Numbered from the stretch's first letter, positions 33,462 through 42,233 are shown. The stretch is DNA of 64,000 nt from Goekera deserti (GCF_010685995.1 NZ_JAAGWK010000002.1:62001-126000), one strand, 5' to 3'. Notes: generated by a model not told the origin, from the letters alone. Numbers and translations: made by a program.

Positions 33462-36400
33462 CGGGTCACCTGCCGGCCGGGCTCCTGCATGGGGCAGCTG
33501 CGCCGGAACGAGCAGCGGTCGCAGTCGGCGTCGGTGCGCACCGGGAAGCTGCCGGCGCCCATGCCCTCGCCCACCTCGGCGACCAGCTCCCCGGCCCACG
33601 TGGTGCGCGGGTCGGCGTCGGGGGGCAGGGGTGGCTGCACGTGTTCCTTGGCGGCCTTCTGCGCGCCACCGACCTGCAGCAGCGCCGCGCCACCGGGCAC
33701 CTGGCCGTGCTCGCCGAAGGCGCCCTCGGCGACGGCCACCTGGTAGGCCGCCAGCTGGCCGTTCTCGGTGACCGAGCGCGGGGCGCTGGCGCCGGTCTTG
33801 AGGTCGACCACGACGAGCCGGCCGTCGGCGTCCCGCTCCAGCCGGTCGACCTGACCGCGCAGCCGGGCACGGCCGACCAGCACGTCGAAGTCCTGCTCGG
33901 CGACGACCAGCTCCCGGTCGCCGCGGGCGTGCCAGGTGAGGAACTTGGCGAGCATGTCCTGGGCGCGCCGGCGTTGCCGCTGGTCGACCCACCCGGGCCC
34001 CAGGTCCAGCTGGTCGAGCTCGGCGTCCAGGACGGCGGGCGCATCGGCCGGGAGCAGGCCCTCGGCGACCTGCTGCGCGACGTCGTGCACCGCAGAGCCC
34101 ACGGTGCGGATCGCCTCGGGCGCGGACTCCGCACCGACCGCGCCGAGCACCCACCGCAGCGGGCAGCGCTGGAACGTGTCGATCGCCGAGGGGCGCACCC
34201 GCACGTCGGCGTCCGGGTCGACCAGCGGGGAGTCGTCGGACAGCGGGGCGAGCCCCCACCAGCTCGACGGGTCGGCGCCGGGCACCCGCTCGTCGGCGAG
34301 CCGGCGCAGCACCGAGGCCGCCCCCGCCCGCAGCGGCGCCGGCGTGTGCGGGTCGGTGAGGTGCCGGCGCAGCTCGGCCACCAGCGCCGGCAGGGTGAGC
34401 GCGCGGGGCAGCGGGGTGTGCGGGCGCGGCTCGCCGGCCGGCGGCGGCACGACGAGGTCGAGGAACCGGGAGGCGGTGGCCGCGGCGTCGGTGCCGTCGA
34501 GCGAGCCGTCGACCGCGCTGACCACCAGCCGGCGCCGGGCCCGCGTGCAGGCCACGTAGAACAGCCGGCGCTCCTCGGCCAGCGCCAGCGTGCGGCGGTC
34601 CAGGGTGGCGCTGTCGGTGCCGGCGACGGCGTCGACGAGCTCCTCGGTGCCGAGCAGGCTGGCGCGGCTGCGCAGGTCGGGCCAGACACCCTCCTGCGCG
34701 CCGGCCACGCACACCAGGTCCCACTCCAGGCCCTTGGAGGCGTGCGCGGTGAGCACCCGGACGGTGTCGCTCGCGCCGCCCTCACCGACGGCCGCGGTGC
34801 CCGGCAGCTGCTGGCCGGAGAGGTGCTCGACGAACGCGGAGACCTCCGCGTACGGCAGCCGGTCGACGAAGGCGGCCGCGGCGTCGAAGAGCGCGACGAC
34901 CGCGTCGAGGTCCCGGTCGGCCACCGCGCCGCCGGACCCGCCGGCGGCACTGGCCCGGGCCCACACCCCGGCCAGCCCGCTGCGCTGCCACATCGCCCAC
35001 AGCACGTCCTCCGCGCTGCCTCCCAGGGCCAGGGCCACCCGGCCCTCGGCGAGCACCGCGGACACCCGGGCCGCCGGGCGGACCAGGTGCTCGGGCACCG
35101 CGTCGAGCAGGGTGTCGTCGGCCAGCAGCGCGGCCAGCGGCGCGGCCCGCTCGGCCGGGTCCTCCGCCCGGGCCACCAGGGCCCGGCGCACCGCCCGGCG
35201 CATCCGGCGCAGGTCGAGCACGGTGGCCCCGCCCAGCGGGGAGGCCAGCAGTGCCTCGGCGCCCGGCTCGTCCAGACCGGCCGGGCCGGCCTCCACCGGT
35301 GGGCCGGCAGCGGCACCCCGGCGCGGGACGGGCAGCAGGGAGCGCAGCGCGGTGAGCAGCGGCGCCACGGCCGGCTGCTGGGCCAGCGGCAGGTCCTCGG
35401 CAGACACCGCCGAGGGCACACCCGCCTGCCCGAGCGCGCGCCGGATCGGGCCGATGGCCACCGTGGAGCGGACGATCACCGCCATCTCCGACCACGGCAC
35501 GTCGTCCAGCAGGTGCGCCCGGCGCAGCGTGTCGGCCAGGTGCGCGGCCTCCACCGCCGGCGAGTCGAAGACGTGCACCTCGGCGGACCCCTCGGGACGT
35601 CCGTCGCCCGGCCGCAGCCGCCGGTGCTCCCAGGGGCCGGGCAGCCCCTCGGCCACCCGGCGGCTGACGGCCAGCAGCTCGGCCCCCGAGCGCCGGCACA
35701 CGCCCAGCGACACCCGTTGCGCGGGCCGGCCGTCCCGGTGCCGGAAGCGGTCGGTGAACTCCACGATGCCGCGCGGGTCGGCACCCCGGAAGGCGTAGAT
35801 GGCCTGGTCGGGGTCACCGACGGCGACCAGGTCACCGCCCCCACCGCCGAGCAGCTCCAGCAACTCGACCTGCGCCGGGTCGGTGTCCTGGTACTCGTCG
35901 ACGAACAGCCAGGAGGCCCGCTCGCGCTCGCGGGCCAGCAGCTGCGGGTCGTCGGTCAGCTCGTCGATGGCGGTGCGCACCAGCTCGGCCGGGTCGTAGC
36001 CGCTGGCCCCGCCGCGGGCGGCCGTGGCGAACGCGGTGACGCCGTCGTACTGGTCGCGGAAGGCCGCGGCGGCGACCCAGTGCGGGTACCCCAGCTCCCG
36101 GCCCCACTCGGCCAGCTGCTCGGTGCCGACGCCGCGCTCGGTGGCCCGCAGCAGCAGCTCGCGCAGCTCGGCGGTGAAACCCGCGGTGCCCAGGGCCGGC
36201 CCCAGCTCGTCGGGCCAGCGGACGCCCTCGGAGTCCTGGTCGCCGCGCAGCAGCTCGGCGACGACCGCGTCCTGCTCGGCGGCGGTGAGCAGCCGGGGTG
36301 GTGGGTCGCCGCGCAGCACCGCCGCCCGGTGCAGCACGCCGAAGGCGTAGGAGTGGAAGGTGCGGGCCAGCGGCTCCCGGATGGTGCGCCCGACCCGGGC

Positions 36401-36703
36401 GGTGATCCGGGTGCGCAGCTCGGCGGCGGCCTTCCGGCTGAAGGTGAGGACCAGGATCCGTTCCGGGTCGACGCCCTGCTCGATGCGCCGGGCCACGGCC
36501 TCGACGATCGTCGTGGTCTTGCCGGTGCCCGGGCCGGCCAGCACCAGCAGCGGGCCGCCCGGGTGGTCGACGACGGCCTGCTGGGTGGCGTCCAGCCGGG
36601 GCACCGGGGGTGCGGCGGCCATGGCCGGCTGCACCAACCGGTACACCGGCACCCTGCCCGGCGCCCCCGGCGCGCTCACCGTCCCGGCCCCCGTCGTGGT
36701 CAC
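33458..36703 (-). CDS. adnA: AdnA-type helicase-nuclease subunit with Fe-S cysteines
   Basis: The protein has about 1081 residues. Helicase motifs: GPGTGKTTT, LFVDEYQDTD, GDPDQAIYAFRGAD, TAHASKGLEWD, FYVACTRARR. The nuclease domain has RGQVDRLE and VVVDLKTG. Four Cys frame it: one in FQRCPLRW and three in CDRCSFRRSC, the AddB/AdnA-type [4Fe-4S] arrangement that staples the nuclease. The GTG at 36703 is preferred; another GTG at 36679 is possible. There is no clear ribosome-binding site. It corresponds to Rv3202c. Confidence 0.93.
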   Translation of the reverse strand: MTTTGAGTVSAPGAPGRVPVYRLVQPAMAAAPPVPRLDATQQAVVDHPGGPLLVLAGPGTGKTTTIVEAVARRIEQGVDPERILVLTFSRKAAAELRTRITARVGRTIREPLARTFHSYAFGVLHRAAVLRGDPPPRLLTAAEQDAVVAELLRGDQDSEGVRWPDELGPALGTAGFTAELRELLLRATERGVGTEQLAEWGRELGYPHWVAAAAFRDQYDGVTAFATAARGGASGYDPAELVRTAIDELTDDPQLLARERERASWLFVDEYQDTDPAQVELLELLGGGGGDLVAVGDPDQAIYAFRGADPRGIVEFTDRFRHRDGRPAQRVSLGVCRRSGAELLAVSRRVAEGLPGPWEHRRLRPGDGRPEGSAEVHVFDSPAVEAAHLADTLRRAHLLDDVPWSEMAVIVRSTVAIGPIRRALGQAGVPSAVSAEDLPLAQQPAVAPLLTALRSLLPVPRRGAAAGPPVEAGPAGLDEPGAEALLASPLGGATVLDLRRMRRAVRRALVARAEDPAERAAPLAALLADDTLLDAVPEHLVRPAARVSAVLAEGRVALALGGSAEDVLWAMWQRSGLAGVWARASAAGGSGGAVADRDLDAVVALFDAAAAFVDRLPYAEVSAFVEHLSGQQLPGTAAVGEGGASDTVRVLTAHASKGLEWDLVCVAGAQEGVWPDLRSRASLLGTEELVDAVAGTDSATLDRRTLALAEERRLFYVACTRARRRLVVSAVDGSLDGTDAAATASRFLDLVVPPPAGEPRPHTPLPRALTLPALVAELRRHLTDPHTPAPLRAGAASVLRRLADERVPGADPSSWWGLAPLSDDSPLVDPDADVRVRPSAIDTFQRCPLRWVLGAVGAESAPEAIRTVGSAVHDVAQQVAEGLLPADAPAVLDAELDQLDLGPGWVDQRQRRRAQDMLAKFLTWHARGDRELVVAEQDFDVLVGRARLRGQVDRLERDADGRLVVVDLKTGASAPRSVTENGQLAAYQVAVAEGAFGEHGQVPGGAALLQVGGAQKAAKEHVQPPLPPDADPRTTWAGELVAEVGEGMGAGSFPVRTDADCDRCSFRRSCPMQEPGRQVTR

Positions 36704-36779
36704 CTGTCGATCAGAACACGGGCCACCGACAGTCCCGGCGCGGCGCCCCCGGCCGGGCGGGCGCGGTCCGGGCAGCAGG

Positions 36780-37109
36780 TCAGCCGTCCCCGTCGTCCGG
36801 CCAGCCGACGGCGCGCAGGTCGACCCGGCCACCGCGGGCGGGCACGCCCTCGGCGGCCAGCAGCTCCAGCTGCCGCGCGCGGACCGGCTCCGCGGCGGTG
36901 CCGTCGGCGCGCAGCACCCGGTGCCAGGGCACGGCGGCACCACCGGCCGACAGCGCGCGGGCCACCCGCCGGGGGCCCACCCCGACCAGCCGGCCGACCG
37001 CCCCGTAGGTGCTCACCCGGCCGGGCGGGATGCGCTCGACGACGTCGAAGACCGCCTCGTCGACGTCGCCGGGCTCGCGGGACCCGGCCGGCCGCGGGCC
37101 CGGGGTCAG
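36780..37109 (-). CDS. Alkyltransferase-like protein (ATL, PWHR) of the MGMT family
   Basis: The recognisable part is DEAVFDVVERIPPGRVSTYG, then the HTH and active-site loop AVPWHRVLRADG. In true alkylguanine transferases the loop is PCHR; here Trp replaces the reactive Cys, the mark of ATL proteins that bind alkylated bases and flag them for excision repair. No ATG or GTG exists before the conserved helix. The best start is the CTG at 37109, which overlaps the upstream stop as CTGA. A GTG at 37016 would remove the N-terminal helix. It corresponds to Rv3204. Confidence 0.78.
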   Translation of the reverse strand: MTPGPRPAGSREPGDVDEAVFDVVERIPPGRVSTYGAVGRLVGVGPRRVARALSAGGAAVPWHRVLRADGTAAEPVRARQLELLAAEGVPARGGRVDLRAVGWPDDGDG

Positions 37110-37693
37110 GGCCGCCGGCCGGTGCGGGCCAGCAGCTGCTGCAGCGGTGTGGCGCCGGCGCGGGCCTCGACCGGGGCGTCGAACAACCCGGGCATGCCAC
37201 CGGCCGGGATCGCCTCGGCGACGGCGAGGGCAGCGGTGACCAGCTCGCCGTCCGGCTGGTCGTCCACGCCCAGGGCGCGGGCGAGGTCCCAGGCGTGCAC
37301 CGTCAGGTCGAAGGTCAGCTCGCCGAGGTAGTCGGTGGCCGGCACCGGGCCGCGGCTCAGGTGCACGGTGCGGTCCAGGGCCCCGGGCGTGGCGACGGCG
37401 GTCAGCGCCGCGTCCGCCGCGGCCTCCCAGGCGCCCAGCGGGTCGTCGTCCAGCAGCTGGTCGGTGTCGGTGGGCACCGCGTCCCCGACGTCGGCGACGG
37501 TGCGGCCGTCGACCAGCAGCGGCACCCAGCGCGCCTCACCGACCAGGTGCGCGACCAGGTCGGCGACCGTCCAGCCGGGCAGCGACGGCGCGTCCCACTG
37601 CCCGGTCTCCACGACGTCGACGAGGTCGGTGAACGCCGCCTGCGCCCGCTGGAACCTCTCGATCCGATCAGCATGCTCCGGGTGCATTGCCAC
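37106..37693 (-). CDS. DinB/MDMPI-like protein (mycothiol-dependent maleylpyruvate isomerase N-terminal type)
   Basis: The protein has 195 residues. The four-helix DinB-like fold is indicated by LPGWTVADLVAHLVGEARW and FDLTVHAWDLARALG, each with a metal-binding His. Such TIGR03083/TIGR03086 proteins are frequent in mycothiol-producing actinobacteria and are thought to be metal-dependent, thiol-linked enzymes, mostly uncharacterised. The GTG at 37693 lies two codons before an ATG. Its stop overlaps the probable start of the ATL gene. Confidence 0.82.
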   Translation of the reverse strand: MAMHPEHADRIERFQRAQAAFTDLVDVVETGQWDAPSLPGWTVADLVAHLVGEARWVPLLVDGRTVADVGDAVPTDTDQLLDDDPLGAWEAAADAALTAVATPGALDRTVHLSRGPVPATDYLGELTFDLTVHAWDLARALGVDDQPDGELVTAALAVAEAIPAGGMPGLFDAPVEARAGATPLQQLLARTGRRP

Positions 37694-37706
37694 ATCATCG
37701 CCTGCT

Positions 37707-37772
37707 GGAACGGCCCCGCTTCAGGGACCCGCGGCGTGCGGAGCGCGTCGTGGGGGGAAGCGGGGTCCTTCC
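37707..37772. repeat. Interspersed hairpin repeat, copy 1
   Basis: It begins ggaacggccccgcttc, holds a GC-rich core (gcggcgtgcggagcgcgtcg), and ends gaagcggggtccttc directly against the moeZ stop codon. The terminal arms ccccgcttc and gaagcgggg pair perfectly. It is related to the elements at 42595 and 39094. Confidence 0.75.
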
Positions 37773-38933
37773 TCAGTACGTGGGCAGCGCCTTGTCGATG
37801 CGGGTGGCCCACGCGGTCACGCCGCCCTGCACGTGCACGGCGTCCTTGAAGCCCGCGGCCTTGACGGCGGCCAGCGTCTCGGCCGACCGGACCCCGGTCT
37901 TGCAGTGGATGACGATCGGCTTGTCCTGCGGCAGCTGCGCCAGCGCCCGGCCGGAGAGGATCTCGTCCTTCGGGATCAAGACGGAGCCCGGGATCGACAC
38001 GATCTCGTACTCGTTGGGCTCCCGGACGTCGATGAGGGCGAAGTCCTTGCCGGCGTCCATCATGTCCTTGAGCTCGTCGACGGTGATCGTCGAACCGGCG
38101 GCGGCCTCCTGCGCCTCGACCGACACCACGCCGCAGAAGGTCTCGTAGTCGATGAGCCCGGTGATCGGCTCGCCCTCCGGGTCCTTGCGCACCTTGATCG
38201 TGCGGAAGGTCATCTCCAGGGCGTCGTAGACCATCAGCCGGCCCAGCAGCGTCTCCCCGATGCCGGTGATCAGCTTGACCGCCTCGGTGGCCTGGATCGC
38301 GCCGATCGTCGCGCACAGCACGCCGAGGACGCCGCCCTCGGCGCAGGAGGGCACCATGCCGGGCGGCGGCGGGACCGGGTAGAGGTCGCGGTAGTTGGGG
38401 CCGTGCTCGTTCCAGAAGACCGACACCTGGCCGTCGAAGCGGTAGATCGAGCCCCACACGTAGGGCTTGTCCAGCAGCACGCACGCGTCGTTGACCAGGT
38501 AGCGGGTGGCGAAGTTGTCCGTGCCGTCGACGATCAGGTCGTAGTCGGCGAAGACCTCCAGCACGTTCTCGCTGTCCAGCCGGGTCTCGTGCAGCCGGAC
38601 GTCGATCAGCGGGTTGATCTCCTTGACGGAGTCCCGCGCGCTCTGCGCCTTGGACCGGCCGACGTCGGACTGGCCGTGGATGATCTGGCGCTGCAGGTTG
38701 GACTCGTCGACGGTGTCGAACTCGACGATGCCCAGCGTGCCGACACCGGCCGCGGCCAGGTACATCAGGACCGGCGAGCCGAGCCCACCGGCGCCGACGG
38801 CGAGGACCTTGGCGTTCTTGAGCCGCTTCTGCCCGTCCATCCCGACGTCGGGGATGATCAGGTGGCGGCTGTAGCGGCGGACCTCGTCGATCGAGAGATC
38901 GGCGGCGGGCTCCACCAGGGGTGGCAACGACAC
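37773..38933 (-). CDS. moeZ: MoeZ: ThiF-type adenylyltransferase fused to rhodanese
   Basis: The protein has 386 residues. The N-terminal E1 domain has the GAGGLGS nucleotide loop (47-53), DNFATRYLVND and the catalytic region VPSCAEGGVLGVLCA. The C-terminal rhodanese domain carries the active Cys344 in HCKTGVRS. MoeZ activates and thiolates the C-terminal Gly-Gly of sulfur carriers for molybdopterin, thiamine and cysteine pathways. The GTG at 38933 has AGAGGAG 7 bases upstream. The zinc CxxC pairs of MoeB are absent. It corresponds to Rv3206c. Confidence 0.94.
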   Translation of the reverse strand: MSLPPLVEPAADLSIDEVRRYSRHLIIPDVGMDGQKRLKNAKVLAVGAGGLGSPVLMYLAAAGVGTLGIVEFDTVDESNLQRQIIHGQSDVGRSKAQSARDSVKEINPLIDVRLHETRLDSENVLEVFADYDLIVDGTDNFATRYLVNDACVLLDKPYVWGSIYRFDGQVSVFWNEHGPNYRDLYPVPPPPGMVPSCAEGGVLGVLCATIGAIQATEAVKLITGIGETLLGRLMVYDALEMTFRTIKVRKDPEGEPITGLIDYETFCGVVSVEAQEAAAGSTITVDELKDMMDAGKDFALIDVREPNEYEIVSIPGSVLIPKDEILSGRALAQLPQDKPIVIHCKTGVRSAETLAAVKAAGFKDAVHVQGGVTAWATRIDKALPTY

Positions 38934-39063
38934 GGGACAGCTCCTCTGCGTGCTCGGACGTGCACCGCCCCGGGGGGTGGCGCGCTCGGTTCGGGCAACA
39001 GCGTGGCAGCCGCATCCCTTCCCCGGCCCACCGTGTCCGGGGAAGGGCCGGGCACGGAGGACC

Positions 39064-39177
39064 CCGTGGAGCTCAGGGGAACGGCCAGGCACGAAGGACC
39101 CCGTCGCCCCCCACACCTCGCTACGCTCGCTGTGGGCCCCCGCGACGGGGCCGTGGAGCTCAGGGGAACGGCCAGGC
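39064..39177. repeat. Interspersed hairpin repeat, copy 3, flanked by 27-bp direct repeats
   Basis: The hairpin (arms ccccgtcgc at 39099-39107 and gcgacgggg at 39142-39150) is in the opposite orientation to copies 1 and 2. It is flanked by two identical 27-bp direct repeats at 39064-39090 and 39151-39177. The second overlaps the last codons and stop of the DUF3152 gene; the first is a free copy of that gene end. Confidence 0.75.
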
Positions 39178-40326
39178 GTTCTTCACGCAGCCCTCGAGGC
39201 CCAGGGTCTGCTGCTGCATCACCGGGGCGGGCAGGCCCGGGCCGGGGCACTCCTCGTGGCCGTTGCCCAGCGCGTGCCCCACCTCGTGGTTCACCACGTA
39301 CTGGCGGTAGGTGGCGATGTCACCGGCGTAGTCCGGGACCGCGGTCTCCCAGCGGGCCAGGTTGACCACGGCGCGCTCGCCGTAGCGGCAGGAGGTGTAG
39401 CCGCCGGTGCCCACGCCGGGGCAGTAGACCTCCATGTTGCCCGGGCTGACCAGGGTCACCTTGAAGTCGTAGCTGCCGGCCGCGGCGTCGGCGGCCCCCA
39501 CGCGCTGGAAGGACATCGCCCCGCCGGCGCCCCAGGACCGCGGGTCGCCCAGGGTCGCCTCCACGGCGGTGGCGAAGCTGGGCCCGTCGACCTCGATGCC
39601 GTCCTCCACCTCGACGACGAAGCGCTGCAGCGGGCCGCTGCCGTACACCGGGGAGGTCCCGTCGACCACCGAGACGGTGCCGGCCCCCTTCTCGACGTAG
39701 CCGGTGGCCTGGTCGGGGACCGGCACCGGTGCCACCGGGGCGCCCTCGCCCTCGGCCGCGGCCAGGGTGTCCGCGGCGCCGGGCTGCTCGGCGGCCAGGA
39801 CGGCGGTGTCGGTCGGGGTGTCGACCGGGGCCGGCTGCCGGGCGACCTGGAACAGCGCGAGGAACGTGGCCACGGTCAGCACCGGGATGGCGTAGGCGCG
39901 CCAGCCGTGCCGCCGGGCGAAGCGCTGCAACCGCACCGCCTGCGACACGTGGGCGGCGGCGTGCCGGCGGCGGCCGGGGTCGCGGTCGGCGACCAGCGGG
40001 CCGGCCGCCCGCACCGTCCGGGACGCCGGGTCCGGGTCCACGTCGGGGCGGGGGCGGGGTCGCGGGGGCACCGGGGTCCGCGCGCCGGCCGGGCGGGGCG
40101 GGAGCGGCGGCAACGGTGGGCGCGGCGGCACGGCCCCCCGCGCGGGCGGCACCCGGGGCGGCACGGGCACGGGGACGACCTGGTCACGGTCCGGCCGGCG
40201 CACCTCGGGACGGCGGCCGTCGGCACGCCGGGCGTCGAAGCGACCCGCGGTGGACGGGCCCGCCGCGCCGGCGCCGCGCACCCGACCGGGAGCGGGCCGG
40301 CCGGCGCGGGGGTCGGGACCTGTCAC
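39160..40326 (-). CDS. DUF3152 protein with metzincin-type zinc motif
   Basis: The protein has 388 residues. A long Pro/Arg-rich cytosolic N-terminus (about 1-145) leads to one transmembrane helix (AIPVLTVATFLALFQVA). The outer domain ends with HEVGHALGNGH (His347, His351, His357), which fits HExxHxxGxxH exactly. A possible Met-turn (APVMQQQ, Met370) follows. This predicts a secreted-side zinc metalloprotease of the metzincin clan, although the family is named as unknown function. It corresponds to Rv3207c. The last codons overlap a repeat. Confidence 0.88.
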   Translation of the reverse strand: MTGPDPRAGRPAPGRVRGAGAAGPSTAGRFDARRADGRRPEVRRPDRDQVVPVPVPPRVPPARGAVPPRPPLPPLPPRPAGARTPVPPRPRPRPDVDPDPASRTVRAAGPLVADRDPGRRRHAAAHVSQAVRLQRFARRHGWRAYAIPVLTVATFLALFQVARQPAPVDTPTDTAVLAAEQPGAADTLAAAEGEGAPVAPVPVPDQATGYVEKGAGTVSVVDGTSPVYGSGPLQRFVVEVEDGIEVDGPSFATAVEATLGDPRSWGAGGAMSFQRVGAADAAAGSYDFKVTLVSPGNMEVYCPGVGTGGYTSCRYGERAVVNLARWETAVPDYAGDIATYRQYVVNHEVGHALGNGHEECPGPGLPAPVMQQQTLGLEGCVKNAWPFP

Positions 40327-40402
40327 GGAGCCGAGGCTCTCACGCGGCCGGCGCTGCGGGCGTCAGCCGGCCGCACGCGCCGTGGCGTGTCGGACCACCC
40401 CG

Positions 40403-41518
40403 TCACACCCGTCCCAGCCGTCGTCCCCGCCGCGCGCCGGCGACCGGCCCGGGGGCGGCGTCGGGACGCCCCGCGACCTCCTCGAGCAGCCCGAGGACGG
40501 CCCGCGCCGTGGGTTCCGGCGCCTCCATCATCGCCACGTGCCCGATGCCCTCCTGGACGTACAGCCGGGCGTCCGGCAGCGCCGCGGCGAGCCGGGGGGC
40601 GAGCGCCGGGTCGACCAGTCGGTCCCGGTCGCCCCAGACGACCAGGGTCGGCTGGGTGACCCGCCGAGCGGCACGCCAGGCCGACCTGCCCGGCCGCAGG
40701 TAGGACGTCATCAGCCCGCGCAGGCTCTGGGTGAGCGCCAGCCCGGCCCACGGCTGCTCGTCGTGCTCCCGCATCTCCTCGACCGCCTGCCGCACCCGGT
40801 CGGCCGGCACCCGGGACGGGTCCCCGAAGCACATCGCGAGCATCCCGCGCACCCGCTGCTCGGCCGAGACCCGGGCCAGCCGGCGGCCGGCCAGCGCCGG
40901 GACCCCGGGCAGCAGCACGAGCAGGATCGCCCGCCGGAACGCCGGGGGCACCCGGTAGACCGGCATCGCCGGGGACACCAGCGTCAGCGTCGCGACCAGG
41001 TCCGGCCGGCGGACGGCGACGGCGAGGGACACCAGGCCGCCGAGCGAGTTGCCGACCAGGTGCACCGGCCTGCCCCGCCCGGACGGCGTCCCCCGCCCGG
41101 CGTCCCCCTCGTCCGGGGGGTGCGCGCCGACCGGGTCGGGCTGGTCGACGACCCACTCCAGGACGTCGACCACGGCCTCCACGTGCCGCTGGAGGGAGAA
41201 CCCGCGCCGCCGCGGCGGCGGGGACGCGCCGAAGCCGGGCAGGTCCAGCGCCCACCCGTCCACGCGCACGGCCATCGCGGCGGCGAAGTCGGTCCAGTTG
41301 GTGGCCGCGCCACCGAGTCCGTGCACGTAGAGCGCCCGTTCCCGGGGGGCGTCGACCGCGCCGCCCGGGTCGCCGGCAGCGCCACCGACGGGGCCGACCC
41401 AGGGGGTGTGCCGCACGAACACCGGACCGCCGCGGCTGGACACCTGCTCCCCCGGCCAGGGCCCGCGCGCGCCGTCGGGCGCCGGCAGCGCGGCGGTGGA
41501 CGGTCGGGGGGTCTGCAC
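40403..41518 (-). CDS. Alpha/beta hydrolase (Ser nucleophile)
   Basis: The protein has 371 residues. The fold is shown by LYVHGLGGAATNW, the nucleophile elbow LVGNSLGGLV with Ser, TLVVWGDRDRLVDP with the acid, and GIGHVAMMEAPE with the His. A 25-residue Gly/Pro-rich insert lies before the elbow. The N-terminus has no signal peptide. The GTG at 41518 is preceded by TACCGT at a 6-base distance. It is divergent from the TetR gene, so TetR may control it. Confidence 0.88.
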   Translation of the reverse strand: MQTPRPSTAALPAPDGARGPWPGEQVSSRGGPVFVRHTPWVGPVGGAAGDPGGAVDAPRERALYVHGLGGAATNWTDFAAAMAVRVDGWALDLPGFGASPPPRRRGFSLQRHVEAVVDVLEWVVDQPDPVGAHPPDEGDAGRGTPSGRGRPVHLVGNSLGGLVSLAVAVRRPDLVATLTLVSPAMPVYRVPPAFRRAILLVLLPGVPALAGRRLARVSAEQRVRGMLAMCFGDPSRVPADRVRQAVEEMREHDEQPWAGLALTQSLRGLMTSYLRPGRSAWRAARRVTQPTLVVWGDRDRLVDPALAPRLAAALPDARLYVQEGIGHVAMMEAPEPTARAVLGLLEEVAGRPDAAPGPVAGARRGRRLGRV

Positions 41519-41524
41519 ACACCG

Positions 41525-41530
41525 ACGGTA
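41525..41530 (-). promoter_or_regulatory. -10-like box TACCGT, leaderless start of the hydrolase gene
   Basis: On the minus strand TACCGT is followed by 6 bases and then the GTG at 41518. Confidence 0.45.
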
Positions 41531-41571
41531 GAGCCGGCGCAGGATCGGTGCCCGACGCCCTGACTCGTCGG

Positions 41572-41591
41572 TAGCATGACCTGCGTCATGC
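41572..41591 (+). promoter_or_regulatory. TAGCAT -10-like box overlapping a TetR-type palindrome
   Basis: TAGCAT (41572-41577) overlaps a 7-bp inverted repeat gcatgac / gtcatgc (41574-41580 and 41585-41591). The palindrome covers both candidate start codons of the TetR gene. It would be well placed for autorepression. Confidence 0.45.
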
Positions 41592-42229
41592 AGCCATCGC
41601 CCCCCGCCGCCCCCGAGGGCCCTCCGGTACGGGGTGGGGCGAGGCTCCCGCGCGACGCGCGCAGGGTCCAGCTCCTCCGTGCCGCGCAGGACGTCTTCGT
41701 CGCCCAGGGTTTCCACGCCGCCGCCATGGACGACATCGCCGTCCGGGCCGGGGTGAGCAAGCCCGTCCTCTACCAGCACTTCCCCGGCAAGCGGGAGCTG
41801 TACCTCGCGCTGCTCGAGCAGAAGGTCGGCGAGCTGACCGACCGGGTGCGGGAGGCGATGGCCGCGACCGACGACAACCGGCTGCGCGTCCAGGCCGCCG
41901 TGGGCGCGGTGTTCGAGTTCGTCGACGACGACGGCCAGGCCTTCCGGCTGGTCTTCGAGTCCGACCTGCGCAACGACCCCGACGTCCGGCACTGGGTGGA
42001 CCGGGGGCTGCGCACCTGCTCGGAGGCCATCGCCGACACGATCAGCGACGACACCGGGGCCGACCGGCAGCGTGCGCTGCTGCTCGCCTCCGGGCTCACC
42101 GGGCTGGCCGAGAGCAGCGCCCGGTGGTGGCTGGCACGCAAGGGCGAGGTGTCCCGCGAGGAGGCCGTCTCGCTGATGTCCGCGCTCGCCTGGCGGGGCA
42201 TCTCCGGCTTCCCCCGACGCGACGCCTGA
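41588..42229 (+). CDS. TetR-family transcriptional regulator
   Basis: The protein has 213 residues from the ATG at 41588. The HTH is in the usual place (MDDIAVRAGVSKPVLYQHF). The C-terminal ligand domain (LRVQAAVGAVFEFVDDDGQA, FRLVFESD) resembles the Rv3208 group. A start at the ATG 41576 would add four residues, but that codon lies within the -10-like TAGCAT, so the second ATG is preferred. The ligand is unknown. A hairpin terminator follows at once, then the DUF3107 gene. Confidence 0.88.
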   Translation: MQPSPPAAPEGPPVRGGARLPRDARRVQLLRAAQDVFVAQGFHAAAMDDIAVRAGVSKPVLYQHFPGKRELYLALLEQKVGELTDRVREAMAATDDNRLRVQAAVGAVFEFVDDDGQAFRLVFESDLRNDPDVRHWVDRGLRTCSEAIADTISDDTGADRQRALLLASGLTGLAESSARWWLARKGEVSREEAVSLMSALAWRGISGFPRRDA

Positions 42230-42233
42230 CCGA

